Shown in pieces: positions 1-8,855 of a stretch of 64,000 nt of DNA. The position numbers were made by a program, and so were the translations under genes. The DNA comes from Myxococcus xanthus. GTDB lineage: Bacteria; Myxococcota; Myxococcia; Myxococcales; Myxococcaceae. Where the stretch lies: positions 6,242,001 to 6,306,000 of the forward strand of contig NZ_CP017174.1 of NCBI RefSeq assembly GCF_006402735.1, read 5' to 3'. How positions within the stretch are numbered: the first letter of the stretch is position 1; each line of letters opens with the position of its first letter. The notes beneath the pieces were generated by a model. That model made no database searches, was not told where the DNA came from, and was given only the letters and a program-made list of their open reading frames with translations.

Positions 1-56
1 CGCACCATTCGCCCATCGTATGCTTGGGGAAACGCCTCACCCTTTCCCAAGGCCCC

Positions 57-380
57 ATGCGACTGTCACTGACGAGCTTGCTCTGCCTCCTGGTCTCCGC
101 TGGCTGCGGAGACGATCCGTCCCATTTACCGAATTCCTCGCTCGCGGCCTGCTCCTTCACCGACGCATGCGCGAACGCCGACGAGGAGTGCTACGTCAGC
201 CAGGTCTGTGGCCCGCCCGCCCCTGACGAAGAGCTCTACTGCCAGGCGGAGAAGGGCGACCGCCAGTGTCACCGCCGCTGCCAGGACAATGACGCCTGCG
301 GTCCCGGCGAGACCTGCAGGACAGTCGAATGGGTCAAGCGAACGGACGTGCTGACCACGACCACCCTTTGCTTCAATTAG
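57..380 (+). CDS. Small Cys-rich lipoprotein
   Basis: Unrecognised secreted protein of 107 residues. The ATG at 57 puts a short basic N-terminus and a hydrophobic stretch directly before a lipobox (LVSAGC), so it should be a lipidated envelope protein. An upstream in-frame ATG at 24 would place charged residues before the signal and is less likely. The mature part holds about ten cysteines in a spacing like the Cys-rich lipoproteins common in myxobacteria (for example the C-terminal half of the gene at 14174), so disulfides are likely. It converges on the large membrane protein gene at 481. No function is assigned. Confidence 0.7.
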   Translation: MRLSLTSLLCLLVSAGCGDDPSHLPNSSLAACSFTDACANADEECYVSQVCGPPAPDEELYCQAEKGDRQCHRRCQDNDACGPGETCRTVEWVKRTDVLTTTTLCFN

Positions 381-480
381 CCGGCGCAAGCATCCCAGGG
401 ACCGACGCCGGTGACGCCCCCAGCTCCTCACCGGCGCAGGGTCCCCAGGGCGCCCGGTGCTTAGGTCGCCACCCGCGCGC

Positions 481-3400
481 TCAATCCCAACCGCGAAGCT
501 GGACGCGGACCCGCCGCACGAGCAGTTCCCACTCCTGACGCTTCAACGTCGTCAGGACGCGCCCGCCAATGAGTGTGAGGCCGGTGAGCGTCATCACCAG
601 GAAGCCGATGCGGTGGTCCCTCAGCCCAGCGTCGAGCAGCGTGGCCGCGACGTCCAGCGTGAGGAACAGGGTCCCCAACGCCAGGTAGGCGCGAATCTGG
701 AACACCATGCCCGCCACCACGCCGAGCAGACACACCCCGCCAAAGGCGAGCGCATACGTGCCGTCGGGAGACTGGCCCACCTGGACCGCGATGCGCGCCG
801 CCGCGGGCACATACAGCAACAAGCCCCCGAGGATTCGCACCGTGTTGCGCGCGGCGTGCGGCAGGCTCTCCGCGAAGAGCTGGCCCAGCATCAACAACAG
901 CAGGCCCATCGGCGCCAGGTAGATTTCCAGTCCCTCCAGGCCAAAGGCCAGCGCGGAGATGAGCAGCGCGAAGTTGCACGCCGCCGCGGCGAACGCACCG
1001 AACAGCCGGCTGCGCTCCACCGCGCCCAGCGTCGCGTACAGGAGTCCGGAGCCCCCCGCGAGCATTGCCGCCTCTTGCGTCGCCTCGCCTGGCAGCACCA
1101 GCGCCATGCCCATGGGTAGCAGCGCCGCGAAGCGCCGGGTGGCCGCCTCCACGGGCTGCACGCCGGCCCGCCGGGCCAGCACCGTCACGCCTACCAGGAT
1201 GAAGCCCAGGGCCAACGCGAAGAATGCGTCGTGCTCGGCGCGCAGGCCCGGTGCATACAGATTGCGCACCAGGGCGTAGACCCCGACCACCGCTGTCTGC
1301 ACGAAGTAGACGTGCCGGCCGGTGTGCTGGCTCCAAGCGCAGTGCAGCGCCACCAACACCAGGATGCCAATGGAGGCGATGGCCAGCGGAAGAGCGCCGT
1401 CGGAGGCGGAGCCCCCCACCGCCAGGGCCGCGAGCATCAGCCCACTCACCACGAGCCCTGTGTCGCGCCCCCACGACAGGCCGCCCGCGACATCCGGCCG
1501 GCGCCTCCGCACCCACTCCTGGGCGGCATGGAGGGCCAGCACGCCCACGGAGGCGGCCAGGGACAGGGCCGCGCCATGGAGGATGAAGAGCGCGCCATAA
1601 CGCAGCCACGGGCCGACCAGGCTCGCGCGAATCGAAAGGAAGGCCATGAGGGAGGCGACAAAAGTGCCACCCACCACCCAGGCCCCCAGCGTCGCGACGA
1701 GCGAGGCGAGCGTGCCCTTCCACTGGAACGCCGCCACGAGCACCGACGCGGCAACGAGCGCCAGCGTCACAGGCAACGCGGGAGAGACCATCCAGCTCCC
1801 GCCCATGCTCAGCAGCATCTCCCCCAGGAGGTTGAGCGCGGCGAGCGTCGACGACGGCGTTCCATTCGTCGCCAACGCGTACACGAGCGCTGCCAACAGA
1901 TAGATGGCCATGGACTGGTGGATGCGCATGCGAGCGGCGCTCTCGGACAAGCCCCTGCGCCGGACAATCCACGGCCCCAGCGTCACCACCGCCAGCCCCA
2001 CCAGCGCGAGCACCGGGCCGGGCCACACCTCGAAGATGTCCACACGGTGCGCCAGCGCGTGGACCAGCAGGAGGATGCTCGCGCCAAGCACACCGCGCCC
2101 CTGCGCCCTGCCCCCTCCGAAAAGCAGTACCAGACCGGTGATGCAGACCAGGCCTGCTGCCGTGAGCCCGGGCTGGAAGAGGGCCGCGACGAAGACCACG
2201 CCCACACTGATGACCGAATGGCGCTGCAACAGGCGCTGGAAGGAATCGGGCAGCCCCCGGAGCGAGGCAACGGCATAGACGAGCCCCGCGGCGGCGATGC
2301 CCGCGAAAGCCCGCTGCCACATCAGGAACACCGTGTCTCCTGGTGCGAGCCACGCGGCCTCATCGAGCCAGTGCAGGGACTCGGCGCCGATGCGCACCCA
2401 CATGCCTTCGGACGACCACGAGGGCATGAGCCTGGGCCCGAGCAGCGACTGCCTCGCGGCCCAGAGCGCCGCACCGGGCAGGCCGAGCCAGAGCCCCACG
2501 CTCGCGAGCCGCACCGAGCGCGCGGACACGGAGAGCAGCAACATCAATACCGCGGGCCCCAGCAACATCAGGGGCGGAATGAGGGCCAGCGCACGGGACG
2601 GCCGGGGCAGGCCGACGAGGAGCGCGCCTTTCAGGAGCACACCTGCCAGGACCGCCACGCCCAGATGGGGAACCCAGTGGTAGAGCTTCCCGTGACGAGG
2701 CTTCTCCAGAAGCCCGGCGACCCAGGGCCCGAAGCGCCGTGTCGCCAGCGCGACGCCCCAGAGCGCGATGCCGATGAGCGAGGTCCGCAGGGCGGCGACA
2801 TCCGGCGGCGACGGCCGGCCCGCGCGGTTGAGCAGAGCGGTGAGCGCGATGAGCCCGCCCAGCGACGCGAGCGTCACCACCGAGCCGCGCAGGTACCAGG
2901 CCTCGAAACCGCGCGACACGAAGGCCACGAGCGCGACCAGGAGGAGCAGACCGGCCGCGAGCAGGCACGTGGCGCGCTCGGCATCCGTGGGCCTGCCCAG
3001 CCACCCGGCCAGCGTGAGCGCGGCGATGACCGTCTGCACCAGCGCCGCCATGGCGAAACCATCCGTGAAGAGCGGCAGCCCCCGCGCACCGAGCGGCAGC
3101 CTGAAGAGATCGAACATCCTCCGGCCCCCGCGCCCGGCAGCGGTGTCCGCGGCATCCAGCGGAGTGCGGCCGCGCAGCGCGGAGAAGGCCGCGAAGCCGA
3201 GCGCCAATGACGCGGCGACCAGGGCAGCTCGCGGGGATGCGAAGTCGGAGACGGTGCCCATCACCTGGGAGACCGCGAGCGCGAGCCCCGAGGCCGCGAG
3301 GAACCCGACGAGCCTGCTGCCATCCCGCCGGACACGCAGCAGCAACCAGGCCGTGACCACGGCCGTGGGAAGCGCGGAGAGCACACTGGCTGACAGCCCC

Positions 3401-5490
3401 GTGGCTGACACGAGCAGGTCCGGAGCGCTCGGGGAAGAATCCACGGCCAGGAGGACTCCCGCCGCGGCCAGGCAGAGGGCGAGGTCATCCAGGGGTAGCA
3501 GCCCGTCCTTGCGCGAGACGGGCTGCGCCCACGCGCCCTGCACGAGCCCCGCGACACCGTAGAGCCCACTTACGAGCGCGAAGACCGCCAGCCGGCCCCA
3601 GCTGCCCTCCAACGCCGGTGTCCCCTCGGCGAAGGCGAGCACACCAAAGAGAAGACCCACGCCGCCCAGGTAGTGCAGGCTCCGCCAGCGCCAGCCGCCA
3701 GCAACATGCGCGGCCCCAGCGATGACCAGCCCCGTCAGCACCTGGGGCCACGGCGAGGCGGCGCTGCCCACCTGGCTCACCAGGGGCATTGCCACCAGCG
3801 ACCCAAGGATGGTCCAGGCGAGCAGGCGGATACGTCGTCCCGGAAAGGCACTCCAACGCGCCAGGAGCATCAAGCCCGCGGTCGCCACCGTGCCGCCGAA
3901 TACCCACCAGCCCGGCTCCGTCGGCGCCTGCGTGCGAGCGGACAAGGCTCCGGCGAGGAGCGTCGTCATCACCATGAGGTGGACCAGGGCCCCCCGCCGT
4001 GGCTCCAGCAGGAAGAAGACACCCGCCGCGATGAGTGGCGCGAGCGCCGAGGCAAAGTCGACCTGGAAGTCCCCTCCCGGCTCGATGGAGAACGCACCCA
4101 GCGCGCCCACGACCGCGCCACTGGCGAGCACCGCGTAGGCCACAATCTCCAGCACCGGACTCACGCGCGGATGGGCCTCGCGAGCGGCGTCGGTGGTCGC
4201 GGCCACGGCGATGACGGTGGCCAGGGCCTGGGCCCACAGCGTGAGGCCCGCGAACAGAGCGCTACCTGGCTCCAGGGCGTCGAAGCCCGACGGTGCGCTC
4301 ACCACACAGAAGACGGCGAGCCACAGCGCGCCATAGAGCGCGGCGCTCGCGCTGACGAGCGCCGTGTTTCCCTCCGTCGCCTTCCGTGCGCGCCATACAG
4401 TGGCGGCCAGGGCCAGGACACCCACGGAGGCACAGAGCGTGCGCAGCCAGGGCGCGTCCTCGAGCGCCATCAGTGGAAGCCCCGCGAGCAGCGAAGGCAG
4501 GAGCGCCAACCCCAGGGCCGCGGCGGAAGTGCCATGCAGCAGCCGTCCCGCCGCCCTCAGCGGCACCAGGCCCAGCGCGGCGACGCCAAGCGCCACCGAG
4601 GCACCGAGCCCAGATGACAGGGCGAACAGTGACGACAGCGCGATGAAGGCGACGGGGAGCAACGCGAGGCCAATGCCCGCGAGCACGCGGCCGACCGGCA
4701 TGGAGCGCCGGGACAGGAACACACCGAGCCCGATGAAGGCCGCGTGGTACCCCCACAGGGCGCCCGTGACGAGGAGCTGGCGCGGGACGCCACCAAGCGC
4801 GCGCCAGGCCTCGCGCACGCCCATGAGCGAGCCGCCCAGCACCAGCATCGCGCCGAGGAACCACCAGATGAACTCCTGGAACCGGGGAGTGCTCTCCGGC
4901 CGTGCATCGAGCGCCACGACGGCCTCGAGCCCTCCGCTGAGCGGGCCTGACGCATCCCGGTCGAAGTACGTCTGCCCGGAATCCAGCGCCGCGCCCAGGT
5001 CGTCCTCTCCCGCCTCCGAGCCAGGCCGGAGCCCACGACGCTTGCGCGCCTTCTGCTCCCGCTCCGCCTTCGCGGCTTCGTCCAACGAGCGCGCGAGCGC
5101 CGCACCCCAGCCCCACAGCCGCCATTCTCCCCCGTTGCGAAGCGAGGTCGCGACGCCATCCGCCCAGGCCTCCGCGCGGGTCGCCGCGTCCACGGGAGGG
5201 ACCGCCTTCGCTTCGAAGAAGTCCTGGGCGGGTGCCTGCTCGCCCTCCTCGGCCTTCGGCGCTCCGGGGTCAAGGCCATCCGCGCCATGCGTGAGGGACT
5301 CTGCGAGCCGGGCCGCGGTGACGACATCGATGAGCGCGCTGGCCTGCCAGCCTTCGATGTGACGCCGCAGGCTCTCCCTGACGAGTGCGTCGAGATTCGG
5401 CTCGGTGGCGGGCACGAGCGGGGCACCACACTCCTGACACATGGCCCCCGAGGCCACGTCACGGAGCCGAGCGCAGGCTTGGCAGATCAT
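481..5490 (-). CDS. Giant polytopic membrane protein with N-terminal zinc ribbon
   Basis: About 1,669 residues. The start is taken at the ATG at 5490 (MICQACARLRD); an ATG at 5517 is also in frame. The first 27 residues carry two Cys-x2-Cys pairs, which suggests a zinc ribbon. Residues 40-220 are soluble, charged and Ala/Glu-rich. From about residue 220 to the end the chain is an almost unbroken series of hydrophobic segments, several dozen transmembrane helices. This architecture resembles large DUF2339 or SCO7613-type membrane proteins, but I cannot assign it firmly to either. No catalytic motif was found. It stands alone on the reverse strand and converges with the lipoprotein gene at 57. 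Function unknown. Confidence 0.8.
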   Translation of the reverse strand: MICQACARLRDVASGAMCQECGAPLVPATEPNLDALVRESLRRHIEGWQASALIDVVTAARLAESLTHGADGLDPGAPKAEEGEQAPAQDFFEAKAVPPVDAATRAEAWADGVATSLRNGGEWRLWGWGAALARSLDEAAKAEREQKARKRRGLRPGSEAGEDDLGAALDSGQTYFDRDASGPLSGGLEAVVALDARPESTPRFQEFIWWFLGAMLVLGGSLMGVREAWRALGGVPRQLLVTGALWGYHAAFIGLGVFLSRRSMPVGRVLAGIGLALLPVAFIALSSLFALSSGLGASVALGVAALGLVPLRAAGRLLHGTSAAALGLALLPSLLAGLPLMALEDAPWLRTLCASVGVLALAATVWRARKATEGNTALVSASAALYGALWLAVFCVVSAPSGFDALEPGSALFAGLTLWAQALATVIAVAATTDAAREAHPRVSPVLEIVAYAVLASGAVVGALGAFSIEPGGDFQVDFASALAPLIAAGVFFLLEPRRGALVHLMVMTTLLAGALSARTQAPTEPGWWVFGGTVATAGLMLLARWSAFPGRRIRLLAWTILGSLVAMPLVSQVGSAASPWPQVLTGLVIAGAAHVAGGWRWRSLHYLGGVGLLFGVLAFAEGTPALEGSWGRLAVFALVSGLYGVAGLVQGAWAQPVSRKDGLLPLDDLALCLAAAGVLLAVDSSPSAPDLLVSATGLSASVLSALPTAVVTAWLLLRVRRDGSRLVGFLAASGLALAVSQVMGTVSDFASPRAALVAASLALGFAAFSALRGRTPLDAADTAAGRGGRRMFDLFRLPLGARGLPLFTDGFAMAALVQTVIAALTLAGWLGRPTDAERATCLLAAGLLLLVALVAFVSRGFEAWYLRGSVVTLASLGGLIALTALLNRAGRPSPPDVAALRTSLIGIALWGVALATRRFGPWVAGLLEKPRHGKLYHWVPHLGVAVLAGVLLKGALLVGLPRPSRALALIPPLMLLGPAVLMLLLSVSARSVRLASVGLWLGLPGAALWAARQSLLGPRLMPSWSSEGMWVRIGAESLHWLDEAAWLAPGDTVFLMWQRAFAGIAAAGLVYAVASLRGLPDSFQRLLQRHSVISVGVVFVAALFQPGLTAAGLVCITGLVLLFGGGRAQGRGVLGASILLLVHALAHRVDIFEVWPGPVLALVGLAVVTLGPWIVRRRGLSESAARMRIHQSMAIYLLAALVYALATNGTPSSTLAALNLLGEMLLSMGGSWMVSPALPVTLALVAASVLVAAFQWKGTLASLVATLGAWVVGGTFVASLMAFLSIRASLVGPWLRYGALFILHGAALSLAASVGVLALHAAQEWVRRRRPDVAGGLSWGRDTGLVVSGLMLAALAVGGSASDGALPLAIASIGILVLVALHCAWSQHTGRHVYFVQTAVVGVYALVRNLYAPGLRAEHDAFFALALGFILVGVTVLARRAGVQPVEAATRRFAALLPMGMALVLPGEATQEAAMLAGGSGLLYATLGAVERSRLFGAFAAAACNFALLISALAFGLEGLEIYLAPMGLLLLMLGQLFAESLPHAARNTVRILGGLLLYVPAAARIAVQVGQSPDGTYALAFGGVCLLGVVAGMVFQIRAYLALGTLFLTLDVAATLLDAGLRDHRIGFLVMTLTGLTLIGGRVLTTLKRQEWELLVRRVRVQLRGWD

Positions 5491-5548
5491 GATGTGACAG
5501 CATAGCCCCAGTTCCATGAGACCTGCTTGATGCCCGGCGCCCTACCCC

Positions 5549-5704
5549 TCAGCGCAAGAGCGAGCTGACGCCGCCATCCGTAATCATCGAATGGCCGGTG
5601 ACGACGACGCGGGTGCCCTCTCGCGCGAAGTCGAGCGCCGCCGCTCGACCGATGCCCGGGTTGCCACCCGTCACCAGAACGACCTTGTTCTCGAACGTCT
5701 TCAT
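5549..5704 (-). pseudogene. Collapsed short-chain dehydrogenase (both ends kept, middle lost)
   Basis: A 51-codon reading frame starts at the ATG at 5704. Residues 1-38 are a normal SDR N-terminus: a beta strand, then the cofactor motif TGGNPGIG, then the helix and second strand (VVVTGH). Residues 39-51 read SMITDGG followed by a short tail, which matches the conserved C-terminal end of SDR proteins, normally some 200 residues later. The frame is intact across the join, so this looks like an in-frame internal deletion that removed the catalytic Ser, Tyr and Lys. It cannot be an active dehydrogenase. It lies between the membrane protein gene and the hypothetical gene on the other strand. Confidence 0.8.
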
Positions 5705-5728
5705 GGATTGGACCCACCTTGCAGCAAG

Positions 5729-6247
5729 GTGTTCAAATACTTGTCCGACCCGAGCGACCTCGCTCGTCGAGCACGCCCACGGATGCCTCGCGAGCCGCCC
5801 ATCGTCCTTCCCGTTTCACTGCCGCTGCTCCGGCATGCGAACCCGTGGGCGCTGCTTCTCTCCAAGGAGGAAGGCTATCCACTCTCCACCGCCGCCCTCC
5901 TCTCAGAGCGCTATGCCCTGAAAAGCGACGAGAAGCCCTTCGTACGAGAGCTGCTCAATCGCAAGCGGAACCTGTGGGTCTTCCGCTGTGACCAGCGCCG
6001 CTTCGCCGGAGACTTCGTCGTCGTGGACATGGCGGAGCCCCGTCCCGCTCGACGCCGGGTAGTGGTGCTCGACCTCAAGATGGGGGCGCCCCTCGTCCTC
6101 GGCGGCGGTGGTGCCGGCATGCAGCTCACCCATGCCCAGGATGCGGTGAACGGTGTCGCTGCACGCAAGGGCCTCATCGCACCGGGCACGCCCTACGTAC
6201 TGGCCACGGGTGGAAAGGACGCCATGCTCGCGTATCTGCGGGCGTGA
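5729..6247 (+). CDS. Conserved-looking hypothetical protein
   Basis: About 172 residues if it starts at the GTG at 5729 (VFKYLSDP); the ATG at 5783 (MPREPP) is the alternative. Neither has a strong ribosome-binding site. The protein is soluble, with no signal or membrane segment. It has a basic, proline-containing N-terminus, an LSERYAL helix, and a C-terminal half with a strand-rich core (VVVLDLKMGAP, then a Gly run LGGGGAG). I have the impression of similar multi-copy proteins in Myxococcus, but this is recall and not a search result. It overlaps by four bases a GTG that could start the ankyrin pseudogene behind it. No function assigned. Confidence 0.6.
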   Translation: MFKYLSDPSDLARRARPRMPREPPIVLPVSLPLLRHANPWALLLSKEEGYPLSTAALLSERYALKSDEKPFVRELLNRKRNLWVFRCDQRRFAGDFVVVDMAEPRPARRRVVVLDLKMGAPLVLGGGGAGMQLTHAQDAVNGVAARKGLIAPGTPYVLATGGKDAMLAYLRA

Positions 6248-6297
6248 CCTCTCCAGGCGCGACGCTGCATTCTTTGAAGTGCCATTCAGCACCCACA

Positions 6298-6939
6298 ATG
6301 AGGCGGTCCACATGGAACTCTCTCCAGGAAGCAAGCGAGGCAGTTCGCGACGGAGCAGATGTGAATGCAGCCGACGAATACGGTGAAAAACCCCTAACGG
6401 AGTCCGTCGCAGTCGGAGCAGGAGTTCAAACATCAACGAAACTCGTCAAATATCTACTCTCCCAAGGAGCGCTCCTTGCAAATGAGAACTCCAGGACGGG
6501 TTCTGGAACATCGATTCATCGCGCGACAAGAAGCGGGAGCATCGAGAACTCTACTCAAGAAAGATGGACACGCAGCCCTTTCGCAGTTTGACGTTCTCGG
6601 CCTCACGTCACTGGCAGTCGCCATGTTCAACGATTCGATTGAAACAGCACGGCTGCTGATTGATGCCAAGTCGCCGCTCAACATACGTGACAAGGAGGAG
6701 CTAGGAGATCCGGCGCTGCCCCATGCGGTAGGGAATCACAACGCGGCCCGCATGCGCTTGATGCTAGGATTCCCCAGCCGGGAAGATGAGGCCCCCCGGT
6801 CAAGCAGGCGTACATTCAGGCCAAGGACATCGTGGGTGGAGTCCTGTCCGCTGGACTGCTTCTGGTAGGCTGGTGGAGCAGATGCGAGCATGGGCGAGGA
6901 TGCGCTGCCCTTCTGAGGCAACGATTCGTACTGGATTGA
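6298..6939 (+). pseudogene. Frameshifted ankyrin-repeat protein gene
   Basis: Frame 1 from the ATG at 6298 (or GTG at 6244) encodes ankyrin-like units (DGADVNAADEYG, then TKLVKYLLSQGA). Near 6547 the ankyrin reading jumps to frame 2 (TLLKKDGHAALS, DVLGLTSLAVAM, TARLLIDAKSPLNIRD). At the C run 6792-6797 it jumps back to frame 1, giving VKQAYIQAKDIVGG and a hydrophobic segment ending LLLVGWW before the stop at 6937. Six Cs are present where seven would keep frame. Codon use is less GC-biased than in the neighbours. It is read as a decayed, probably acquired gene; sequencing error at the C run cannot be excluded. Confidence 0.7.
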
Positions 6940-7278
6940 CTTCTATTCAGACGCGAGCCTCACGCGGTTGGCCGGCGTCAAGTCCTGTAGTTGTTACGAG
7001 ACGGCACACATCTCCGGACGGCAGACGGCGTTCTGCCGTGACGGACTTCTACTCCGTCTGTCGTTAGCCTTCGTCTCCGTGGGCTCCCAGCGCCCGGCCC
7101 TTTCACCTGATAGGGCCGGGTCGTTCCGTCGATGACACAGACACCGCAATGCGTCATCCAGCGACGCAATCCGTTTCAACCCACCGGGTGTCAGAAACAC
7201 ACCATTTACACTAAGTGAAAACCCCCATACACACCGCGTGTCTCCAATTCGGAGACAACTCGCAATGAGGGGGAAGTC
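6940..7278. other. Gene-free stretch with three stem-loops
   Basis: No convincing gene. It holds three inverted repeats: ACGGCAGA/TCTGCCGT (7018-7025 with 7032-7039), GACGGA/TCCGTC (7040-7045 with 7053-7058) and a perfect 9-bp stem CCCGGCCCT/AGGGCCGGG (7093-7101 with 7112-7120). None is followed by a T run. The last 80 bases are AT-richer and must hold the promoter of the lipoprotein gene at 7279, but no clear -35/-10 pair was seen. Confidence 0.6.
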
Positions 7279-7674
7279 ATGAAGAAGCTCAATACGTTGG
7301 GAGTTGTGGGTCTGCTGTCTCTAGCTGCCGTTGGCTGCGGTGGGGAGTACACGCCGGAGGACGAGCAGGCCATGCAGCAGCCTGAGCTGAGCGATGTGGA
7401 GCAGGCCATGGAGTCCGCGTGGATTGACGCTGGTCAGACGCGCGATTTCTCGACCTGGCTGTTCGGCGTGACGCCGTTCTCCATCCAGAACGTCGGTACC
7501 GCCCCCACGTCGTATTACGCGTACTGCGGGAGCAACAACATCTCCGGTACCGTGGGTGTCGGCCAGACGCACAGCAACCTGAACCTCAACTGCGCGTGGC
7601 CCGGGGCGCGGCTCTACGTGAGCAACACGAGCGGCACCGTCGGCACCCACAAGCTCTACGTCTGGACCTGGTAG
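7279..7674 (+). CDS. Small exported lipoprotein of unknown function
   Basis: 131 residues. The start ATG follows a strong purine-rich ribosome-binding site (GAGGGGGAAG). The N-terminus is a lipoprotein signal peptide ending in AAVGC, with Cys at about residue 20. An acidic linker of about 25 residues follows, then a beta-rich domain of roughly 80 residues rich in Ser, Thr, Asn, Gly and aromatics, with two cysteines that could pair. The end (HKLYVWTW) is strand-like. The gene stands alone and is closed by an intrinsic terminator. No known domain recognised; likely outer-membrane or surface-associated. Confidence 0.8.
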   Translation: MKKLNTLGVVGLLSLAAVGCGGEYTPEDEQAMQQPELSDVEQAMESAWIDAGQTRDFSTWLFGVTPFSIQNVGTAPTSYYAYCGSNNISGTVGVGQTHSNLNLNCAWPGARLYVSNTSGTVGTHKLYVWTW

Positions 7675-7712
7675 CGCGCTGTTTCAGCTGCCCACCATCC
7701 GGATGATGCACT

Positions 7713-7745
7713 GGGGGAACTCTCTGCAGGGGGTTCCCCTTTTTC
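7713..7745 (+). terminator. Intrinsic terminator after the lipoprotein gene
   Basis: GGGGGAAC at 7713-7720 pairs with GTTCCCC at 7733-7739 and is followed directly by a T run (7740-7744). It lies 40 bases after the stop of the lipoprotein gene and before the radical SAM gene. Confidence 0.85.
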
Positions 7746-7795
7746 GTTGTCGCTCGCCCCTTGACTGAACGTGCTTTCAGGCCCACGGTGGGCAC

Positions 7796-8833
7796 ATGAA
7801 GGCGCGTCCCATCGACAATCCGCCCAACCCCTGGGCGAGCACCGCGGTGGAGTACCTGGACGAAATCCCGCCGTCCAAGCTGGAGGTCTTCGAGGACCAC
7901 AGCCGGCAGGTGCTGTCGCACAACGACAGCCCGGACGTGGGCTTCAGCTGGAGCGTCAACCCGTACCGGGGCTGCCTCCACGCCTGCGCGTACTGCTACG
8001 CGCGGCCCACGCACCAGTACCTGGACATGGGCGCGGGCACCGACTTCGAGACGAAGCTGGTGGTGAAGCCCCGGGCGCCGGAGCTGCTCCGCGAGGCCTT
8101 CGAGAAACCCTCCTGGAAGGGTGAAACCGTCGTCTTCAGCGGCGTCACCGACTGCTACCAGCCGCTGGAGGCCTCCTTGCGGCTGACGCGAGGCTGCCTG
8201 GAGGTCTGCGCCGAGTACCGCAACCCGGTGGGCATCATCACCAAGGGCGTGCTCGTCGAACGGGACTTGGACGTCCTCCAAAGGCTGGCCCGGGACGCGC
8301 GCCTGTGGGTCAGCATCAGCCTCCCCTTCCACAACGCGGAGCTGGCCCGGGCCATGGAGCCCTATGCCGCCTCTCCCATGCGCCGACTGCTGACCATCCG
8401 CCGGCTCACCGAGGCGGGCATCGACGTGGCGGTGTCGGTGGCCCCCATCATCCCGGGCCTCAACGATGAGGACATCCACCGCGTGCTGGCCGCGGCGCGT
8501 GAAGCCGGCGCCACCCGCGCGCACCACATCCTGGTGCGGCTGCCCGGCCCGGTGAAGGACGTCTTCGCGGAGCGGCTGCGCGCGAAGCTGCCCCTGCGCG
8601 CGGAACGGGTGCTCCACCGCATCCGGGAAACCCGCGGCGGGGAGCTCAACGACAGCCGCTTCAAGCACCGGATGCGCGGTGACGGCCTCTACGCGGAGAC
8701 CATCCACCGCCTCTTCCACACCGCGGCGCGCAAGGTGGGCATCCGCGCCTCGTACATCACCGAGGACGCCCCGGACACCTTCCGGCGTCCGGAGCGCAAG
8801 CCGCCGCCCACGCCGCAGCTCAGCCTCTTCTGA
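7796..8833 (+). CDS. PA0069/Rv2578c-type radical SAM protein
   Basis: 345 residues. The cluster motif is the unusual CX3CX2C (Cys60, Cys64, Cys67, in RGCLHACAYCYAR), and the protein follows the layout of the PA0069-family radical SAM proteins, which are distantly related to spore photoproduct lyase. These use a 4Fe-4S cluster and S-adenosylmethionine; the substrate is not established to my knowledge. TIM-barrel segments such as VVFSGVTDCYQPLE and IDVAVSVAPIIPGLND are visible. The C-terminus is PPPTPQLSLF, whose last five residues match the consensus sliding-clamp binding peptide, pointing to DNA-related work. Monocistronic, with a terminator just upstream. Confidence 0.88.
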   Translation: MKARPIDNPPNPWASTAVEYLDEIPPSKLEVFEDHSRQVLSHNDSPDVGFSWSVNPYRGCLHACAYCYARPTHQYLDMGAGTDFETKLVVKPRAPELLREAFEKPSWKGETVVFSGVTDCYQPLEASLRLTRGCLEVCAEYRNPVGIITKGVLVERDLDVLQRLARDARLWVSISLPFHNAELARAMEPYAASPMRRLLTIRRLTEAGIDVAVSVAPIIPGLNDEDIHRVLAAAREAGATRAHHILVRLPGPVKDVFAERLRAKLPLRAERVLHRIRETRGGELNDSRFKHRMRGDGLYAETIHRLFHTAARKVGIRASYITEDAPDTFRRPERKPPPTPQLSLF

Positions 8834-8855
8834 GCGCGCACGCGGGCGGCGGGCG

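Noticed and set aside
461-2353. 630-codon reverse frame overlapping the membrane protein gene
   Set aside because: Same strand but another frame, Gly/Arg/Ala-rich and without motifs; the hydrophobic frame is clearly the real one.
1231-3210. 659-codon plus-strand frame inside the membrane protein gene
   Set aside because: Composition is Arg/Gln/Pro/His-rich with no domains and no ribosome-binding site. It is the antisense shadow of a high-GC coding strand.
7018-7120. Stem-loops considered as a retron msr-msd, since myxobacteria carry retrons
   Set aside because: No reverse transcriptase gene nearby and no a1/a2 inverted repeat framing the structures.
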